This document shows positions 42,993 through 52,138 of a stretch of 64,000 nt of DNA, one piece after another. The stretch covers positions 186,001 to 250,000 of the forward strand of contig JANXBX010000001.1 in the NCBI GenBank assembly GCA_025060595.1, given 5' to 3'. The notes beneath the pieces are model-generated. The model saw only the letters and a list, made by a program, of their open reading frames with translations, was not told where the DNA came from and ran no database searches. A program made the translations under genes and the position numbers. The stretch's first letter is position 1, and every line of letters begins with the position of its first letter. Origin of the DNA: Synergistota bacterium (lineage in GTDB: Bacteria; Synergistota; GBS-1).

Positions 42993-43757
42993 AATTCTGA
43001 AAAACTTGTTAGCGTTTTCATAAGTCAGAAAAGCAAGCCTCTCCTTATTTTCACCCCTTGCTCTAGCTACCTCTTCAAGCACATACAAAAGATAGGAGGG
43101 CTCATTCCTTTCCCCTCTGTGAGGCCTAGGAGCTAAATAAGGGGAATCCGTTTCTATAAGAACTCTTTCAAGTGGAACTAACGATGCAGCTTTCCTTAAG
43201 TCATCTGCATTAGGAAAAGTTATTATGCCAGAGAAGGAAACGTAAAGTCCGAGAGATAACCCCTTTTCAAGATACTTCGTACCACCCGTATAACAGTGCA
43301 ACACTCCTCCACCTTCAGGTAGACCTACATTTTCAATTATCGAAAAGGCATCCTCATGGGCATCCCTTACATGAATTATCACAGGCTTATTAACTTCCTT
43401 AGCTAAAGAAAGCTGGGCTTCGAAAACTTTCCTCTGAATCTCCCGAGGAGAGTTATCATAGTAATAATCAAGGCCCGTTTCCCCTAAGGCCACAACCTTT
43501 GGATGAGAAAGAAGCCTCTTAAGGTTTAATATATCTTCCTCACGGAAAAGTTTCGCATCATGAGGATGAAAACCACAAGCAGCATAAGCACCATCCATAC
43601 CTTCCACCATCTTCACTGCTCTCTCACTTGATGACAAGTCCCATCCTACTACAACCATTCTGTAGATTCCAGCCTTTTTAGCCTTTTCGTAAACTTCTCT
43701 CCAATCATCTTTAAAATGCTTCATATTAAGATGGCAATGGCTATCAAAGAGCCTCAT
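42987..43757 (-). CDS. tatD: TatD family metal-dependent deoxyribonuclease
   Basis: 256 residues of the TatD hydrolase fold. Metal ligands are in DSHCHLN near the N-terminus, GETGLDYYYDNSP, VIIHVRDAH, VLHCYTGG and the late LIETDSPYLAPRPHRGERNEP. It acts as a 3'-5' exonuclease or DNA repair nuclease in the cytoplasm. Five bases downstream of metG, the usual neighbour. Confidence 0.95.
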   Translation of the reverse strand: MRLFDSHCHLNMKHFKDDWREVYEKAKKAGIYRMVVVGWDLSSSERAVKMVEGMDGAYAACGFHPHDAKLFREEDILNLKRLLSHPKVVALGETGLDYYYDNSPREIQRKVFEAQLSLAKEVNKPVIIHVRDAHEDAFSIIENVGLPEGGGVLHCYTGGTKYLEKGLSLGLYVSFSGIITFPNADDLRKAASLVPLERVLIETDSPYLAPRPHRGERNEPSYLLYVLEEVARARGENKERLAFLTYENANKFFRIK

Positions 43758-43762
43758 TTTCT

Positions 43763-45649
43763 TTAAGTCACCTTACTTCCAGGCCCTACCTCTTTCTCTG
43801 GCCTAAGTATTACTGGCCTACCCTCCTTATCTATAGCAGCAAGAAGCATCCCATGAGAGATTATCCCTTTTATCTTCGCAGGCTCAAGATTAGCTATAAC
43901 AACTACTTCCTTGCCAACAAGATCCTCAGGGGAGTAAACTTCCGCTATCCCAGCAACTATAGTTCTTACCTCATCACCCACATCTATTTCAAGTTTAAGA
44001 AGCTTATCGGTTCTCGGCACTCTTTCCGCAGATATAACCCTAGCTATCCTCAAATCCATCCTCCTAAATTCCTCGATGCTTATAAACTCGGTCATTTTTC
44101 TCTCCTCCTTTTTAGGTTCAACCACTGCCTCTTTTCTGGGGAAAAGTATCTCCCCAGGTTTAACTTTGATACCAACTGGAAACCTACCCCAAACTAAGGA
44201 GGAAAAACCGTGATCCTCTGGTTTTCCCTCCAAACCAAGCATTTTCCAAGCTTTAACACCGCTTTCGGGCATAAAGGGGGTCAGCATAACAACCAGAAAC
44301 CTCAGTCCTTCAAGAACAGTATAGAGAATCCTTGATAGCCTCTTTTTATTACCCTCTTTAGCTAAAGACCAGGGAGATGTTTCGTCTATATACTTATTAA
44401 GGCGAGATGAAAACGCGAAAATATCCCTTAAAGTTTTGTCGAAACCAAACTCATCCATATATTCCTTAGCCCTTCTTAAGGTTTCCTCAGCCAAGGAAGC
44501 CACTTCCCTATCAACTGGCTCTTCTTCCCCAGGTTCAGGAACGATGCCATCAAAAAATCTTTCAACCATGACTAAAGTTCTATTAAGAAGGTTACCAAAG
44601 TTGTCAGCAAGGTCACCGTTAATCCTGTTTATGAAAGCATCATGTGAAAAATCCCCATCAAGGCCAAAGGGGACTTCCCTAAGTAAGAAGTACCTGAAGG
44701 AATCAACCCCATACTTATCCACTACCTCATTAGGATCTACTACATTACCCTTGGACTTCGACATCTTCTCCCCTTCAACCGTCCACCAACCATGCGCAAA
44801 TACCATCTTTGGAGGATTAAGTCCAAGAGCCATGAGCATAGCAGGCCATATAACCGCATGGAATCTCAAGATATCTTTTCCAACAAGATGGTGAACTACA
44901 GGCCAATATTTTTTAAGCTTCTCATCATCCTGAGTAAACCCCGCAACCGTAAGATAGTTTATAAGAGCATCGAACCAAACATATATCACATGAGAGGGAT
45001 CTCCTGGGAAAGGTATACCCCACTTCACAGTTGTTCTTGTAACACTTATATCCTTTAACCCCATTTTTATAAAGCTATAAACCTCATTATATCGAGACTC
45101 CGGTTTGACACAATCAGGATTTTTCTCCATATGCTCAAGAAGCTTATTCTGATATTTAGAAAGCCTAAAAAAGTATGTTTCCTCGCTTACCCTTTCAACT
45201 TCTCTACCACAATCAGGGCATCTCCTTTCAGCCAGAAGCTGCGATTCACTCCAAAACGTTTCACAAAAAACACAGTACCACCCTTCATATACTCCCTTAT
45301 ATATATCTCCCGACTCTATCATACGTCTAAAAGCCTCTTGAACCACATTTTTATGTCTTTCTTCCGTGGTTCTTATAAAATCATCATAGCTTATGTTAAG
45401 CTTGACCCATAAGCTCTTAAAGTTTTCAACAACCTTATCGGCAAGCTCCTTTGGATGAAGAGCCTGCTTCTCAGCAGCCCTATGTATCTTCTGACCATGT
45501 TCATCAGTCCCCGTACAAAATAAAACATCATAGCCATCCATCCTTTTCCAACGAGCCATGACATCCGCTGCTATAGTCGTATAGGCATGCCCTATATGAG
45601 GAACATCATTAACATAATAAATCGGAGTAGTTATATAAAATCTCTTCAA
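43763..45649 (-). CDS. metG: Methionyl-tRNA synthetase with C-terminal tRNA-binding domain
   Basis: 628 residues. The class I HIGH signature appears as HIGHAYTTI near 19, a zinc-binding knuckle with paired cysteines at CVFCETFW and CPDCG near 125-150, and KMSKSKG near 295. The C-terminal part (about 520-628, FRRMDLRIARVISAERVPRTDKLLKLEIDVG) is the Arc1p/Trbp111-like tRNA-binding domain. Starts with TTG, its last bases overlapping the stop of rsmI (TTGA). Confidence 0.97.
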   Translation of the reverse strand: MKRFYITTPIYYVNDVPHIGHAYTTIAADVMARWKRMDGYDVLFCTGTDEHGQKIHRAAEKQALHPKELADKVVENFKSLWVKLNISYDDFIRTTEERHKNVVQEAFRRMIESGDIYKGVYEGWYCVFCETFWSESQLLAERRCPDCGREVERVSEETYFFRLSKYQNKLLEHMEKNPDCVKPESRYNEVYSFIKMGLKDISVTRTTVKWGIPFPGDPSHVIYVWFDALINYLTVAGFTQDDEKLKKYWPVVHHLVGKDILRFHAVIWPAMLMALGLNPPKMVFAHGWWTVEGEKMSKSKGNVVDPNEVVDKYGVDSFRYFLLREVPFGLDGDFSHDAFINRINGDLADNFGNLLNRTLVMVERFFDGIVPEPGEEEPVDREVASLAEETLRRAKEYMDEFGFDKTLRDIFAFSSRLNKYIDETSPWSLAKEGNKKRLSRILYTVLEGLRFLVVMLTPFMPESGVKAWKMLGLEGKPEDHGFSSLVWGRFPVGIKVKPGEILFPRKEAVVEPKKEERKMTEFISIEEFRRMDLRIARVISAERVPRTDKLLKLEIDVGDEVRTIVAGIAEVYSPEDLVGKEVVVIANLEPAKIKGIISHGMLLAAIDKEGRPVILRPEKEVGPGSKVT

Positions 45650-46479
45650 TCCTTATCCCCCCTTTTCAACTTCAAAACCATCTTATATATTTCCCTTTTA
45701 GGGAGCTTGATCTCCTCAGAAAGCTTCTTTACCACTTCCTTAGAAGTAAGTCCCTTTTTCAGGAGAGAAGTTATCCTTTCCTCAATGTTCTCCTTAACAT
45801 CTCCCTTGCTAAGATTCTCATTACCTTCTACCACTAAAACGATCTCTCCCTTCAGATCCTTCGCCTTAGCTAAAAGCTCCGAAAGGTAGCCTCTTAAAGC
45901 TTCCTCATGAAGCTTGGTTATCTCTCTAACTAAACAAGCCTTTCTATCTCCTAACATTTCAAGTATATCACACAAGCTTTCATATATTCTATGAGGCGAT
46001 TCATAAAACACCAAAGTAAAGGGAAGATCCCTAAGACCCTTTAGAGTCTTCAACCTCTTCCCCTTCTGAGAGGGAAGGAAACCATAGAATATAAATGGAT
46101 GAGGAGTTATCCCTGAAAGAAGGAGAGCAGGAACAAAAGCAGTTGGTCCAGGGAGAACTTCTATCTTAAAACCCTCCTCTATACAAAACTTTATCGCTTC
46201 AGCTCCTACATCAGATATTCCAGGAGTACCTGCATCGCTCACCAACGAAATACTTTTCCCTTCTGAAAGAAGCTCTTTAAGAAGAGGAATCCTTTTCTTC
46301 CAGTTATTCTTGTTATAACTATAAAGCTTTTTCCTTTCTATTCCATATTTATTAAGAAGTATTCGAGTTCTTCTTGTATCCTCAGCAAATATAACGTCAC
46401 ATTCTTTTAAAATCCTTAAAACCCTTAAAGTTACGTCTTCAAGGTTACCTATTGGTGTCGGACATATAAATAGGGGCAT
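45646..46479 (-). CDS. rsmI: 16S rRNA (cytidine-1402 2'-O)-methyltransferase RsmI
   Basis: 277 residues of the YraL/RsmI family. TPIGNLEDVTLRVLRIL lies at the N-terminus, then FAEDTRRTRILLNKYGI, SLVSDAGTPGISDVG, LPGPTAFVPALLLSGI and YESPHRI. It methylates C1402 of 16S rRNA. The C-terminal 60 residues are helical and contain a helix-turn-helix-like LTSKEVVKKLSEEIKLPKREIYK. One base from the upstream methyltransferase stop and overlapping metG by four bases. Confidence 0.95.
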   Translation of the reverse strand: MPLFICPTPIGNLEDVTLRVLRILKECDVIFAEDTRRTRILLNKYGIERKKLYSYNKNNWKKRIPLLKELLSEGKSISLVSDAGTPGISDVGAEAIKFCIEEGFKIEVLPGPTAFVPALLLSGITPHPFIFYGFLPSQKGKRLKTLKGLRDLPFTLVFYESPHRIYESLCDILEMLGDRKACLVREITKLHEEALRGYLSELLAKAKDLKGEIVLVVEGNENLSKGDVKENIEERITSLLKKGLTSKEVVKKLSEEIKLPKREIYKMVLKLKRGDKD

Positions 46480-47208
46480 TTATATCTCACCCATATATAT
46501 CTTCTTTAGCTCCTCCGTATAACTTCCGTCCTCGTTATAAAGAATAAGAGGGCAAGAAACCTTTATCGATGGGGAACCATCTCTAACTCCCTTAACCAAG
46601 ATGAACTCAGCATCCTCATTAATTTTGGAATGGACAAATCTCATCTCCTTAGGCTCTATCTTAAGTCTTCTCATATGAAATAAAAGCTCAGCTAACCTAA
46701 AGGGCCTATAGATGAGGTATAGTCTTCCACCCGTAGAAAGAAGATACCTTGAAGCTTTCAAGAACTCTTCAAGAGTACAACCTTCCTCGGTATAAGCTAT
46801 GGATCTCATCTTATCGGAAGGTAACCTTCCGCTCTCCAACGATATGTAGGGAGGATTACCCAAAACCACGCTAAACGCCCCTTGCGGGAAATATTCTTCT
46901 ATTTTTCTTAAGTCTCCCTGAATTATTTCTATTCTTTCAGAAAACCCGTTGATCTCAACGTTCTTTCTAGCTAGCTCTACAAGCTCAGGTTGTAATTCTA
47001 TCCCCGAAAGCCTTATCCCAGGAACCTTCAAGGCTAAAAGAAGAAGTACTATTCCCGTTCCTACCCCAAGCTCTATAACTTTATCTTTCGGCCTTAAAGT
47101 CAAAAAATCAGAAAGCAAAAGAGCCTCAATCCCAAAACGCGGTCCTTCCGAAGGTTGATAAAGCTTAAGCTTCCCCCTTAATATAGAATCAAACGTATAT
47201 GTGCTCAT
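46480..47208 (-). CDS. tRNA1(Val) (adenine-37-N6)-methyltransferase-like protein
   Basis: 242 residues with an N6-adenine methyltransferase fold: FGIEALLLSDFLTLRPKDKVIELGVGTGIV (SAM loop), GIELQPELVELARKN, and LGNPPYIS, the NPPY catalytic motif. This is the TrmN6/YfiC group, often placed next to rsmI as here. Partly overlapping the preceding gene (four bases) and one base from rsmI. Substrate assignment is by family. Confidence 0.88.
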   Translation of the reverse strand: MSTYTFDSILRGKLKLYQPSEGPRFGIEALLLSDFLTLRPKDKVIELGVGTGIVLLLLALKVPGIRLSGIELQPELVELARKNVEINGFSERIEIIQGDLRKIEEYFPQGAFSVVLGNPPYISLESGRLPSDKMRSIAYTEEGCTLEEFLKASRYLLSTGGRLYLIYRPFRLAELLFHMRRLKIEPKEMRFVHSKINEDAEFILVKGVRDGSPSIKVSCPLILYNEDGSYTEELKKIYMGEI

Positions 47209-47777
47209 TTCCTTTTAGCCTTAGATTTCGCCTCCTCTACCTCTCCTCTAAGTAGCTCTAAAACCTCCCTAATAAGCTCTCCCTTGCTTTTGTTTAAAAG
47301 CATAGAGAGCTTTTCTCTTAAACGACTCTCTATCCTCGAAGGATCAGAACCATATTTATTAATAGCTACATCCAAAAGCTTAAGCATTCTATCAAGTACA
47401 GAAGCCCCTATCTCCCTAACTATAAGCCTTTTAGTCACCTCAGCAGCCCCTTCAACAGAAAAACCAAAAAGAAGGAGATCACCAAAACCATCAATAAAAG
47501 CCTTTACCTCCCCCTCAGAAAGCCTCCATAATAGAGAAGATTTAACCAAATCCTTTAAAGAAATTATTAAAAGAGATTCTTCAAGGCTTTTATCCCCAAC
47601 CTTGTTAAGCAGGCTTTTTATCCCTCTTTCCACACCACCATAAAAGTCCTTTTTAGCTTTTTCTGAAAAAGTCGAGGCTTCAAGAATTTCCTTGGTATAG
47701 GTTAAGATCTCATCATGAACTTTGCCCTTGTCAAGAGAATAGGCGTTTGAAGAAAGAAGCAAAAGCCAAAGGATCAA
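47205..47777 (-). CDS. Exported helical protein of unknown function
   Basis: 190 residues; a short hydrophobic N-terminus (ILWLLLLSSNAYS) gives a signal peptide or anchor, followed by an almost wholly helical, lysine- and glutamate-rich protein. No catalytic motif is visible and I do not recognise the family. It starts at TTG inside the 3' end of the PAP2 gene (overlap about 47 bases) because the upstream frame has a stop. It lies between a membrane phosphatase and a tRNA methyltransferase. Confidence 0.6.
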   Translation of the reverse strand: MILWLLLLSSNAYSLDKGKVHDEILTYTKEILEASTFSEKAKKDFYGGVERGIKSLLNKVGDKSLEESLLIISLKDLVKSSLLWRLSEGEVKAFIDGFGDLLLFGFSVEGAAEVTKRLIVREIGASVLDRMLKLLDVAINKYGSDPSRIESRLREKLSMLLNKSKGELIREVLELLRGEVEEAKSKAKRK

Positions 47778-48450
47778 AAGGCAACCAACTCTCCTCAGAT
47801 CCCTTCACCTCCCTTAAATAACCTAAGGTCAAAGCATAACCCAGAGCAAAGGAAAAGGCTACATCAGAGAAAAAGTGATTATTGGTCTCCAATCTATTAT
47901 AAGCCACAATAACTATAAGAAACAAAAAGGCTAATCTTATCCATCCCTTAAACCTCATTCCTATCCAGCTAAAAGTTGAAGTGGCAACAAGTACATGTCC
48001 TGACGGGAAACTTTGAAAATCGTTTTTAAACAGAGATTCAGGAAAATTAAAGAATGATAATTCTCCTAGACCCATATAAGGACGAGCTCTACCTAATAAT
48101 ACCTTTAATAGATTCCCCAACAATGCAGTTAAAACTATAAGGCATAGGAGCTCGAGGATAGGATTTTCCCATTTTTCCAACCTTAGGATATAAAAAAGAC
48201 ATAAAAAAGAAAGCAAGAGAGGCAAAATGAAATCTGCATCTCCTATAATATTACCAAACTTAGAAAGACAGGACACTCTTCCTAAATCTGATGGAAAGAC
48301 AAAATCCATAGGGATGAGGAAAATGAAAAGTAAAAGGATAACTTCTACTTCTAATTTCCTCAGGGAATTCAAAAAAGACAGGATTATCCCTTTTTTCCAG
48401 CTTCTATAAAGAAAACATAAGAGAAGAACAGCAAAGAGTAATTTATACAT
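47731..48450 (-). CDS. PAP2-family membrane phosphatase
   Basis: 239 residues with about six membrane segments. The phosphatase signature is complete: KVLLGRARP (lysine and arginine), PSGHV (the catalytic histidine region) and NRLETNNHFFSDV (second histidine and aspartate). The family hydrolyses lipid phosphates such as phosphatidic acid or undecaprenyl diphosphate. No Shine-Dalgarno is evident, and AT-rich sequence with TAGTAT lies six bases before ATG, so the message may have little or no leader. Alternatively, transcription may read through from hup. Confidence 0.88.
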   Translation of the reverse strand: MYKLLFAVLLLCFLYRSWKKGIILSFLNSLRKLEVEVILLLFIFLIPMDFVFPSDLGRVSCLSKFGNIIGDADFILPLLLSFLCLFYILRLEKWENPILELLCLIVLTALLGNLLKVLLGRARPYMGLGELSFFNFPESLFKNDFQSFPSGHVLVATSTFSWIGMRFKGWIRLAFLFLIVIVAYNRLETNNHFFSDVAFSFALGYALTLGYLREVKGSEESWLPFDPLAFASFFKRLFS

Positions 48451-48465
48451 ATAATAATACTAAAT

Positions 48466-48489
48466 AAGGGGAGCTGGATTGCTCCCCTT
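48466..48489 (-). terminator. Terminator-like hairpin after the HU gene
   Basis: Perfect 9-bp stem AAGGGGAGC/GCTCCCCTT with a six-base loop (TGGATT as written on the plus strand), followed on the minus strand by TATTTAGTATTATTATA. Lies 19 bases after the HU stop and 16 before the PAP2 start. Confidence 0.7.
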
Positions 48490-48507
48490 AAATGTTATAA
48501 AAGCCAC

Positions 48508-48786
48508 TTACTTACCCGTAACTTTCGTTTTAAGCTCTTTACCTACTCTGAAAACAGGAACCTTCCGAGGCGGTATCTTAATTTCCTCACCAGTACGAGG
48601 GTTCCTGCCAACTCTTTCAGCCCTTTCCTTAACCTCAAATATACCAAAACCAGCTATCTGAACTTTCTCTCCTTTAGATAGGGCATCCATTACCGCTTCA
48701 AATAGAGCATTAACAACCAAAGCAGTGTCTTTCTTAGTCATGCCCGTTTTCTCCGCAACTTCCCGAACCAACTCTGCCTTCGTCAA
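48508..48786 (-). CDS. hup: HU family DNA-binding protein
   Basis: 92 residues, the normal HU size. MTKAELVREVAEKTGM at the N-terminus, the dimer body, and the DNA-binding arm FEVKERAERVGRNPRTGEEIKIPPRKVPVF (here RVGRNPRTGEEI with the R-N-P tip). The TTG at 48786 is chosen because GGGAGGTGA lies four to eight bases before it; a GTG at 48795 would sit inside that site. It has a near-consensus promoter, fitting high expression. Confidence 0.96.
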   Translation of the reverse strand: MTKAELVREVAEKTGMTKKDTALVVNALFEAVMDALSKGEKVQIAGFGIFEVKERAERVGRNPRTGEEIKIPPRKVPVFRVGKELKTKVTGK

Positions 48787-48813
48787 ATTTCTCACCTCCC
48801 AAGTTTTTTACCT

Positions 48814-48842
48814 ATTATAAGCAAAATTCCTCTTCATATCAA
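48814..48842 (-). promoter_or_regulatory. Near-consensus promoter for the HU gene
   Basis: Minus-strand TTGATA (48837-48842) and TATAAT (48814-48819) with a 17-base spacer, about 30 bases before the start. Confidence 0.8.
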
Positions 48843-48970
48843 TAGGTTTTTCAAAAAGCCATTAAAAATTTTGATAGAAGCGTTTTTTTCATATCGAAGA
48901 TAATAAGGTAGTGTGGTAAAATTGGTAAAGAAACGGCTCAGAATTAACTTTACAAAAGGGAGGTGCGATT

Positions 48971-49324
48971 ATGGCAGAGCAATATCATGAACCAACAAAT
49001 GAACTAACAGCAAAAGACAGGGATTTCACAAGAGCGCTCGTAAGCTTAAAGGAAGAGATCGAAGCAATAATGTGGTACCAGCAGAGAGCTTCCGCCACCA
49101 AAGATGAAACCATTAGGGAAGTGTTAGAACACAACAGGGACGAAGAGATGGAGCATGCGGCTATGCTCCTTGAGTGGCTCAGAAGAAACATGCCTGGCTG
49201 GGATAAAGCTTTAAAAACTTATCTCTTTACAACTGAACCATTAACACAGATAGAAGCGGAAGTAAGTAATGAAGAGGAATCTCCAGGTGGAGATCTTAAA
49301 CTAAGAAAGATTAAAAGGGGGTGA
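48971..49324 (+). CDS. Encapsulated ferritin-like protein (EncFtn) cargo
   Basis: 117 residues. Two helices carry the iron site known for Rhodospirillum EncFtn; by alignment from memory Glu29, Tyr36, Glu59 and His62 match its Glu32, Tyr39, Glu62 and His65 (EEIEAIMWYQQR and HNRDEEMEHAAM). The protein would form a ring of dimers with ferroxidase activity inside the encapsulin. The C-terminal tail after residue 100 is flexible, ending in GGDLKLRKIKRG, likely the shell-targeting peptide. ATG after AAAAGGGAGGTG. The shell gene follows after six bases. Confidence 0.92.
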   Translation: MAEQYHEPTNELTAKDRDFTRALVSLKEEIEAIMWYQQRASATKDETIREVLEHNRDEEMEHAAMLLEWLRRNMPGWDKALKTYLFTTEPLTQIEAEVSNEEESPGGDLKLRKIKRG

Positions 49325-49330
49325 ATTCTA

Positions 49331-50128
49331 GTGGACTTCTTAAGGAGAAAGCTATCTCCACTTACACCTAAAGAATGGGAAGAGGTAGATAAGAGAGCTA
49401 AAGAAGTGTTCTCAACCCAACTTTATGGAAGAGCAATAGTAGACGTTCTTGGTCCTTTTGGATGGGAATACGCTGCACATCCTATGGGTGAAGTAGAAAA
49501 GCTCTCTAAAGAAGGAGATACTATAGAGTTTGGTTTAAGAAAAGCGCTTCCTTTAATAGAGCTAAAGAGGTACTTCTACCTCGATCTTAATGAACTTGAT
49601 AAATTAGAAAGGGGACATCCTGCGGTAGACCTATCCTCCCTAGAAGAAGCGGTTAGAGACGTTGCATCTTTCGAAGACGGAGCTATCTTCGAAGGATGTG
49701 AAAAGTCTGGAATAAAAGGAATTTTAGCTTATAAAAATGAAAGAAACATACAATCTTCCTTGAAAGAGGAGGAGTTTATAGAAAGCTTATACAAGGCCTT
49801 ATCTAAATTCAAGTCTGATGGAATTGAAGGACCCTACGCCTTAGTTATAAACATAGATAAGTGGGTAGAACTCGTTAAGGGAAGCAAGTATTATCCTATA
49901 GAGGAAAAGATTGAAGATATATTAAAAGATGGTAAGATTCTCACCACACCACGTATAAGCGATGCTCTTGTGGTTTCTGAAAGAGGCGGTGATTTTGAGC
50001 TTATTTTAGGACAAGACCTATCAATAGGTTATGAAAAAACAGAAAACTCGAAGGTAAAACTATTTATCCTTGAAAGCTTCACCTTTAGAGTGGTCAACCC
50101 TGAAGCTTTAGTATATCTTAAGTTTTAA
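49331..50128 (+). CDS. enc: Encapsulin shell protein
   Basis: 265 residues of the HK97-fold family 1 encapsulins, which form a 60- or 180-subunit protein cage. It reads closely like the Thermotoga maritima encapsulin over its full length ([85 protein letters not shown]). The T. maritima flavin-contacting Trp87 is Asn87 here (LDLNELD). GTG start after GGGGGTGA. The ferritin-like cargo is upstream in the same transcript, forming an iron-storage nanocompartment. Confidence 0.96.
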   Translation: MDFLRRKLSPLTPKEWEEVDKRAKEVFSTQLYGRAIVDVLGPFGWEYAAHPMGEVEKLSKEGDTIEFGLRKALPLIELKRYFYLDLNELDKLERGHPAVDLSSLEEAVRDVASFEDGAIFEGCEKSGIKGILAYKNERNIQSSLKEEEFIESLYKALSKFKSDGIEGPYALVINIDKWVELVKGSKYYPIEEKIEDILKDGKILTTPRISDALVVSERGGDFELILGQDLSIGYEKTENSKVKLFILESFTFRVVNPEALVYLKF

Positions 50129-50144
50129 GGCTTTAAAAATATAC

Positions 50145-50186
50145 TTTAAGGGGTAGGCTTCTTGAAGCTTACCCCTTAAAATTTTA
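50145..50186 (+). terminator. Terminator of the ferritin-encapsulin operon
   Basis: Inverted repeat TTTAAGGGGTAGGCTT/AAGCTTACCCCTTAAA with a four-base loop and one weak pair, followed by ATTTTAAAG. 17 bases after the encapsulin stop. Confidence 0.75.
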
Positions 50187-50196
50187 AAGATAAAAG

Positions 50197-51678
50197 ATGG
50201 GTATCAATGAGCTTAAAAAAGAGCTATTAAAAATAGCCAAAATTAAAAGTGCCATATCATTACTTCAATGGGATTTATCAACCTATATACCGCCTAAAGG
50301 GATCGAATGGAGAGCAGAAGTATTAGGAGAGCTATCAGAATACGTATTTTCCTTACTCACAAGCGAAAAGCTAGGAGAGCTTATAAACAAAGCCTTAGAA
50401 GAGGCAGAAACTGAAGAAGATACAGCTCTAGTAAAACTGACCCAAAAGGAGTATTCTAGATATAGAAAGATTCCTAAAGAGCTATTTATAGAGTTTCAAA
50501 AGGAGCGTGCAAGATCAGAAAAACTCTGGGAAGAGGCAAGAAAGGAAAACAACTTCCTTATATTACAGGAAAGCCTAAGCAAAATAGTTAAAATGTTGAT
50601 AGATATAACAGAATGTATAGGTTATAAAGAAAATAGATATGATGCTTTATTGGATGAGCATGAACCTGGCTTTGAAACAAACAAGTTAAAGCAGATATTC
50701 TCTAACGCAAAAAAAGAGCTTCTAAGCTTACTAGAAAAAATCGAACCTAAACATACCAATATCAAACGAGTAAACGAAATATGTGAAGGACCGTTTCCCT
50801 TAGACAAACAAAAAGAGCTATGCCTCAATATAATAACAAACATCGGATTTGACCTATCCTCCGGCAGGCTTGACACTTCGGCCCATCCCTTTACAGAAAT
50901 TGTTGGACTAAAGGATGTGAGAATAACTACAAGATATGATGAAAGGGATTTTTCTCAAGCCCTGTTTGCAACGCTGCACGAGTGCGGACATGCCCTTTAC
51001 GACCTAAACATTCCGGAAAGGTTTTTCGGACTACCCATAGGAGATGGAGCTTCTTCAGGATTCCATGAAAGCCAGGCGAGGTTTTGGGAAAACTTCATAG
51101 GAAGAAGCTTTTACTTCATGGTTTTCATAAAGCCAGTTTTAGATGAATATTTCCAACCCTTAAAATCGATTAAATTAGAAGATCTGTGGAGAGCATTTAA
51201 TATCGTTAAAAGATCTTTAATAAGGGTCAGTTCCGATGAAATAACCTATAATCTTCATATAATACTAAGATTTGAACTTGAAGAAGCATTAATAAATGAA
51301 AAATTGTTGGTTTCTGATCTTCCTTACATCTGGAATGAGAAAATGGAAGAATATTTCGGTATAAGGCCAGATAGCCTAAAAAGCGGAGTTTTACAAGATA
51401 TCCACTGGGCAGCCGGATTGTTTGGCTATTTTCCATCCTATATGCTAGGAAACATATATGCAGGACAGATCTACTTTAAGCTTAAGAAAGATATTCAAAA
51501 CTTAGAAGAAGCTGTATCAAAAGGTAACTTTAAAATAATTCTTGAATGGCTTAAAGAAAACATATTTTCTTATGGAAAACTTTATGAGCCCTTAGAACTT
51601 ATAAGGAAAATCTCTGGAGAGGAGCTCTCGTCTAGATACTTAGTAGAATACCTAAAAGACAAATTTTTAGAGAGGTGA
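50197..51678 (+). CDS. M32 family metallocarboxypeptidase (Taq-type)
   Basis: 493 residues. The zinc motif HECGH is at about residue 260 (ATLHECGHALYD), followed at a distance by the ESQARFWEN glutamate ligand and a typical WAAGLFGYFPSYMLGNIYAGQ segment near the C-terminus. Cleaves single residues from peptide C-termini in the cytoplasm; common in thermophiles. The ATG at 50197 has no strong Shine-Dalgarno. The rhodanese gene follows after eight bases. Confidence 0.95.
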   Translation: MGINELKKELLKIAKIKSAISLLQWDLSTYIPPKGIEWRAEVLGELSEYVFSLLTSEKLGELINKALEEAETEEDTALVKLTQKEYSRYRKIPKELFIEFQKERARSEKLWEEARKENNFLILQESLSKIVKMLIDITECIGYKENRYDALLDEHEPGFETNKLKQIFSNAKKELLSLLEKIEPKHTNIKRVNEICEGPFPLDKQKELCLNIITNIGFDLSSGRLDTSAHPFTEIVGLKDVRITTRYDERDFSQALFATLHECGHALYDLNIPERFFGLPIGDGASSGFHESQARFWENFIGRSFYFMVFIKPVLDEYFQPLKSIKLEDLWRAFNIVKRSLIRVSSDEITYNLHIILRFELEEALINEKLLVSDLPYIWNEKMEEYFGIRPDSLKSGVLQDIHWAAGLFGYFPSYMLGNIYAGQIYFKLKKDIQNLEEAVSKGNFKIILEWLKENIFSYGKLYEPLELIRKISGEELSSRYLVEYLKDKFLER

Positions 51679-51686
51679 ACTAGATA

Positions 51687-52079
51687 TTGAAATTTGTCTT
51701 TCTCACTTTAATAATTTTTCTAATAATATTAAAGATGTTTGAGGGGACCGCTTCAGCTTTAGAGATTCCAGAAATTACACCTGAAGAAGCTTGGAACTAC
51801 CTAGGAAAAGAAGGATATGTATTTCTCGATGTTAGAGAGCCTCATGAGTACAATGAGGAGCGTATTAAAGGGGCAATAAACCTACCTAAGGGAATGGTTG
51901 GCTCAAAAATAGGAGAACTCTTCCCTAAAAAAGAAGCCCAAGTATTCATAGTTTACTGTCGATCAGGAAGAAGATCTCTTGATGCTACTAAGACACTAAT
52001 AGAAATGGGCTATAAAGCCTTTAACATGAAGGGTGGAATATTAGCCTGGAAAAAAGCAAATCTTCCAACGGAAAAATAA
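51687..52079 (+). CDS. Exported rhodanese-like domain protein
   Basis: 130 residues with a signal peptide (first 24 residues) and a single rhodanese domain: EEAWNYLGKEGYVFLDVREPHEYNEE, ending with the active-site loop YCRSGRRS (Cys91) and MKGGILAW. Sulfurtransferase or redox role in the periplasm. TTG start eight bases after AGAGGTGA. Downstream is only a weak AT-rich hairpin before the convergent pstA. Confidence 0.9.
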   Translation: MKFVFLTLIIFLIILKMFEGTASALEIPEITPEEAWNYLGKEGYVFLDVREPHEYNEERIKGAINLPKGMVGSKIGELFPKKEAQVFIVYCRSGRRSLDATKTLIEMGYKAFNMKGGILAWKKANLPTEK

Positions 52080-52106
52080 GCTCAAAAACCGTATATCAAA
52101 CTAATC

Positions 52107-52123
52107 CTAATTTACAAAATTAG
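52107..52123. terminator. Weak AT-rich hairpin between convergent rhodanese and pstA genes
   Basis: CTAATTT/AAATTAG stem with a three-base loop in the 59-base convergent gap, followed by AT-rich sequence. Weak pairing. Confidence 0.3.
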
Positions 52124-52138
52124 CTATATATTATTTGG

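Noticed and set aside
43853-45412. Several open frames opposite metG
   Set aside because: They mirror metG codons on the other strand and lack starts with ribosome-binding sites.
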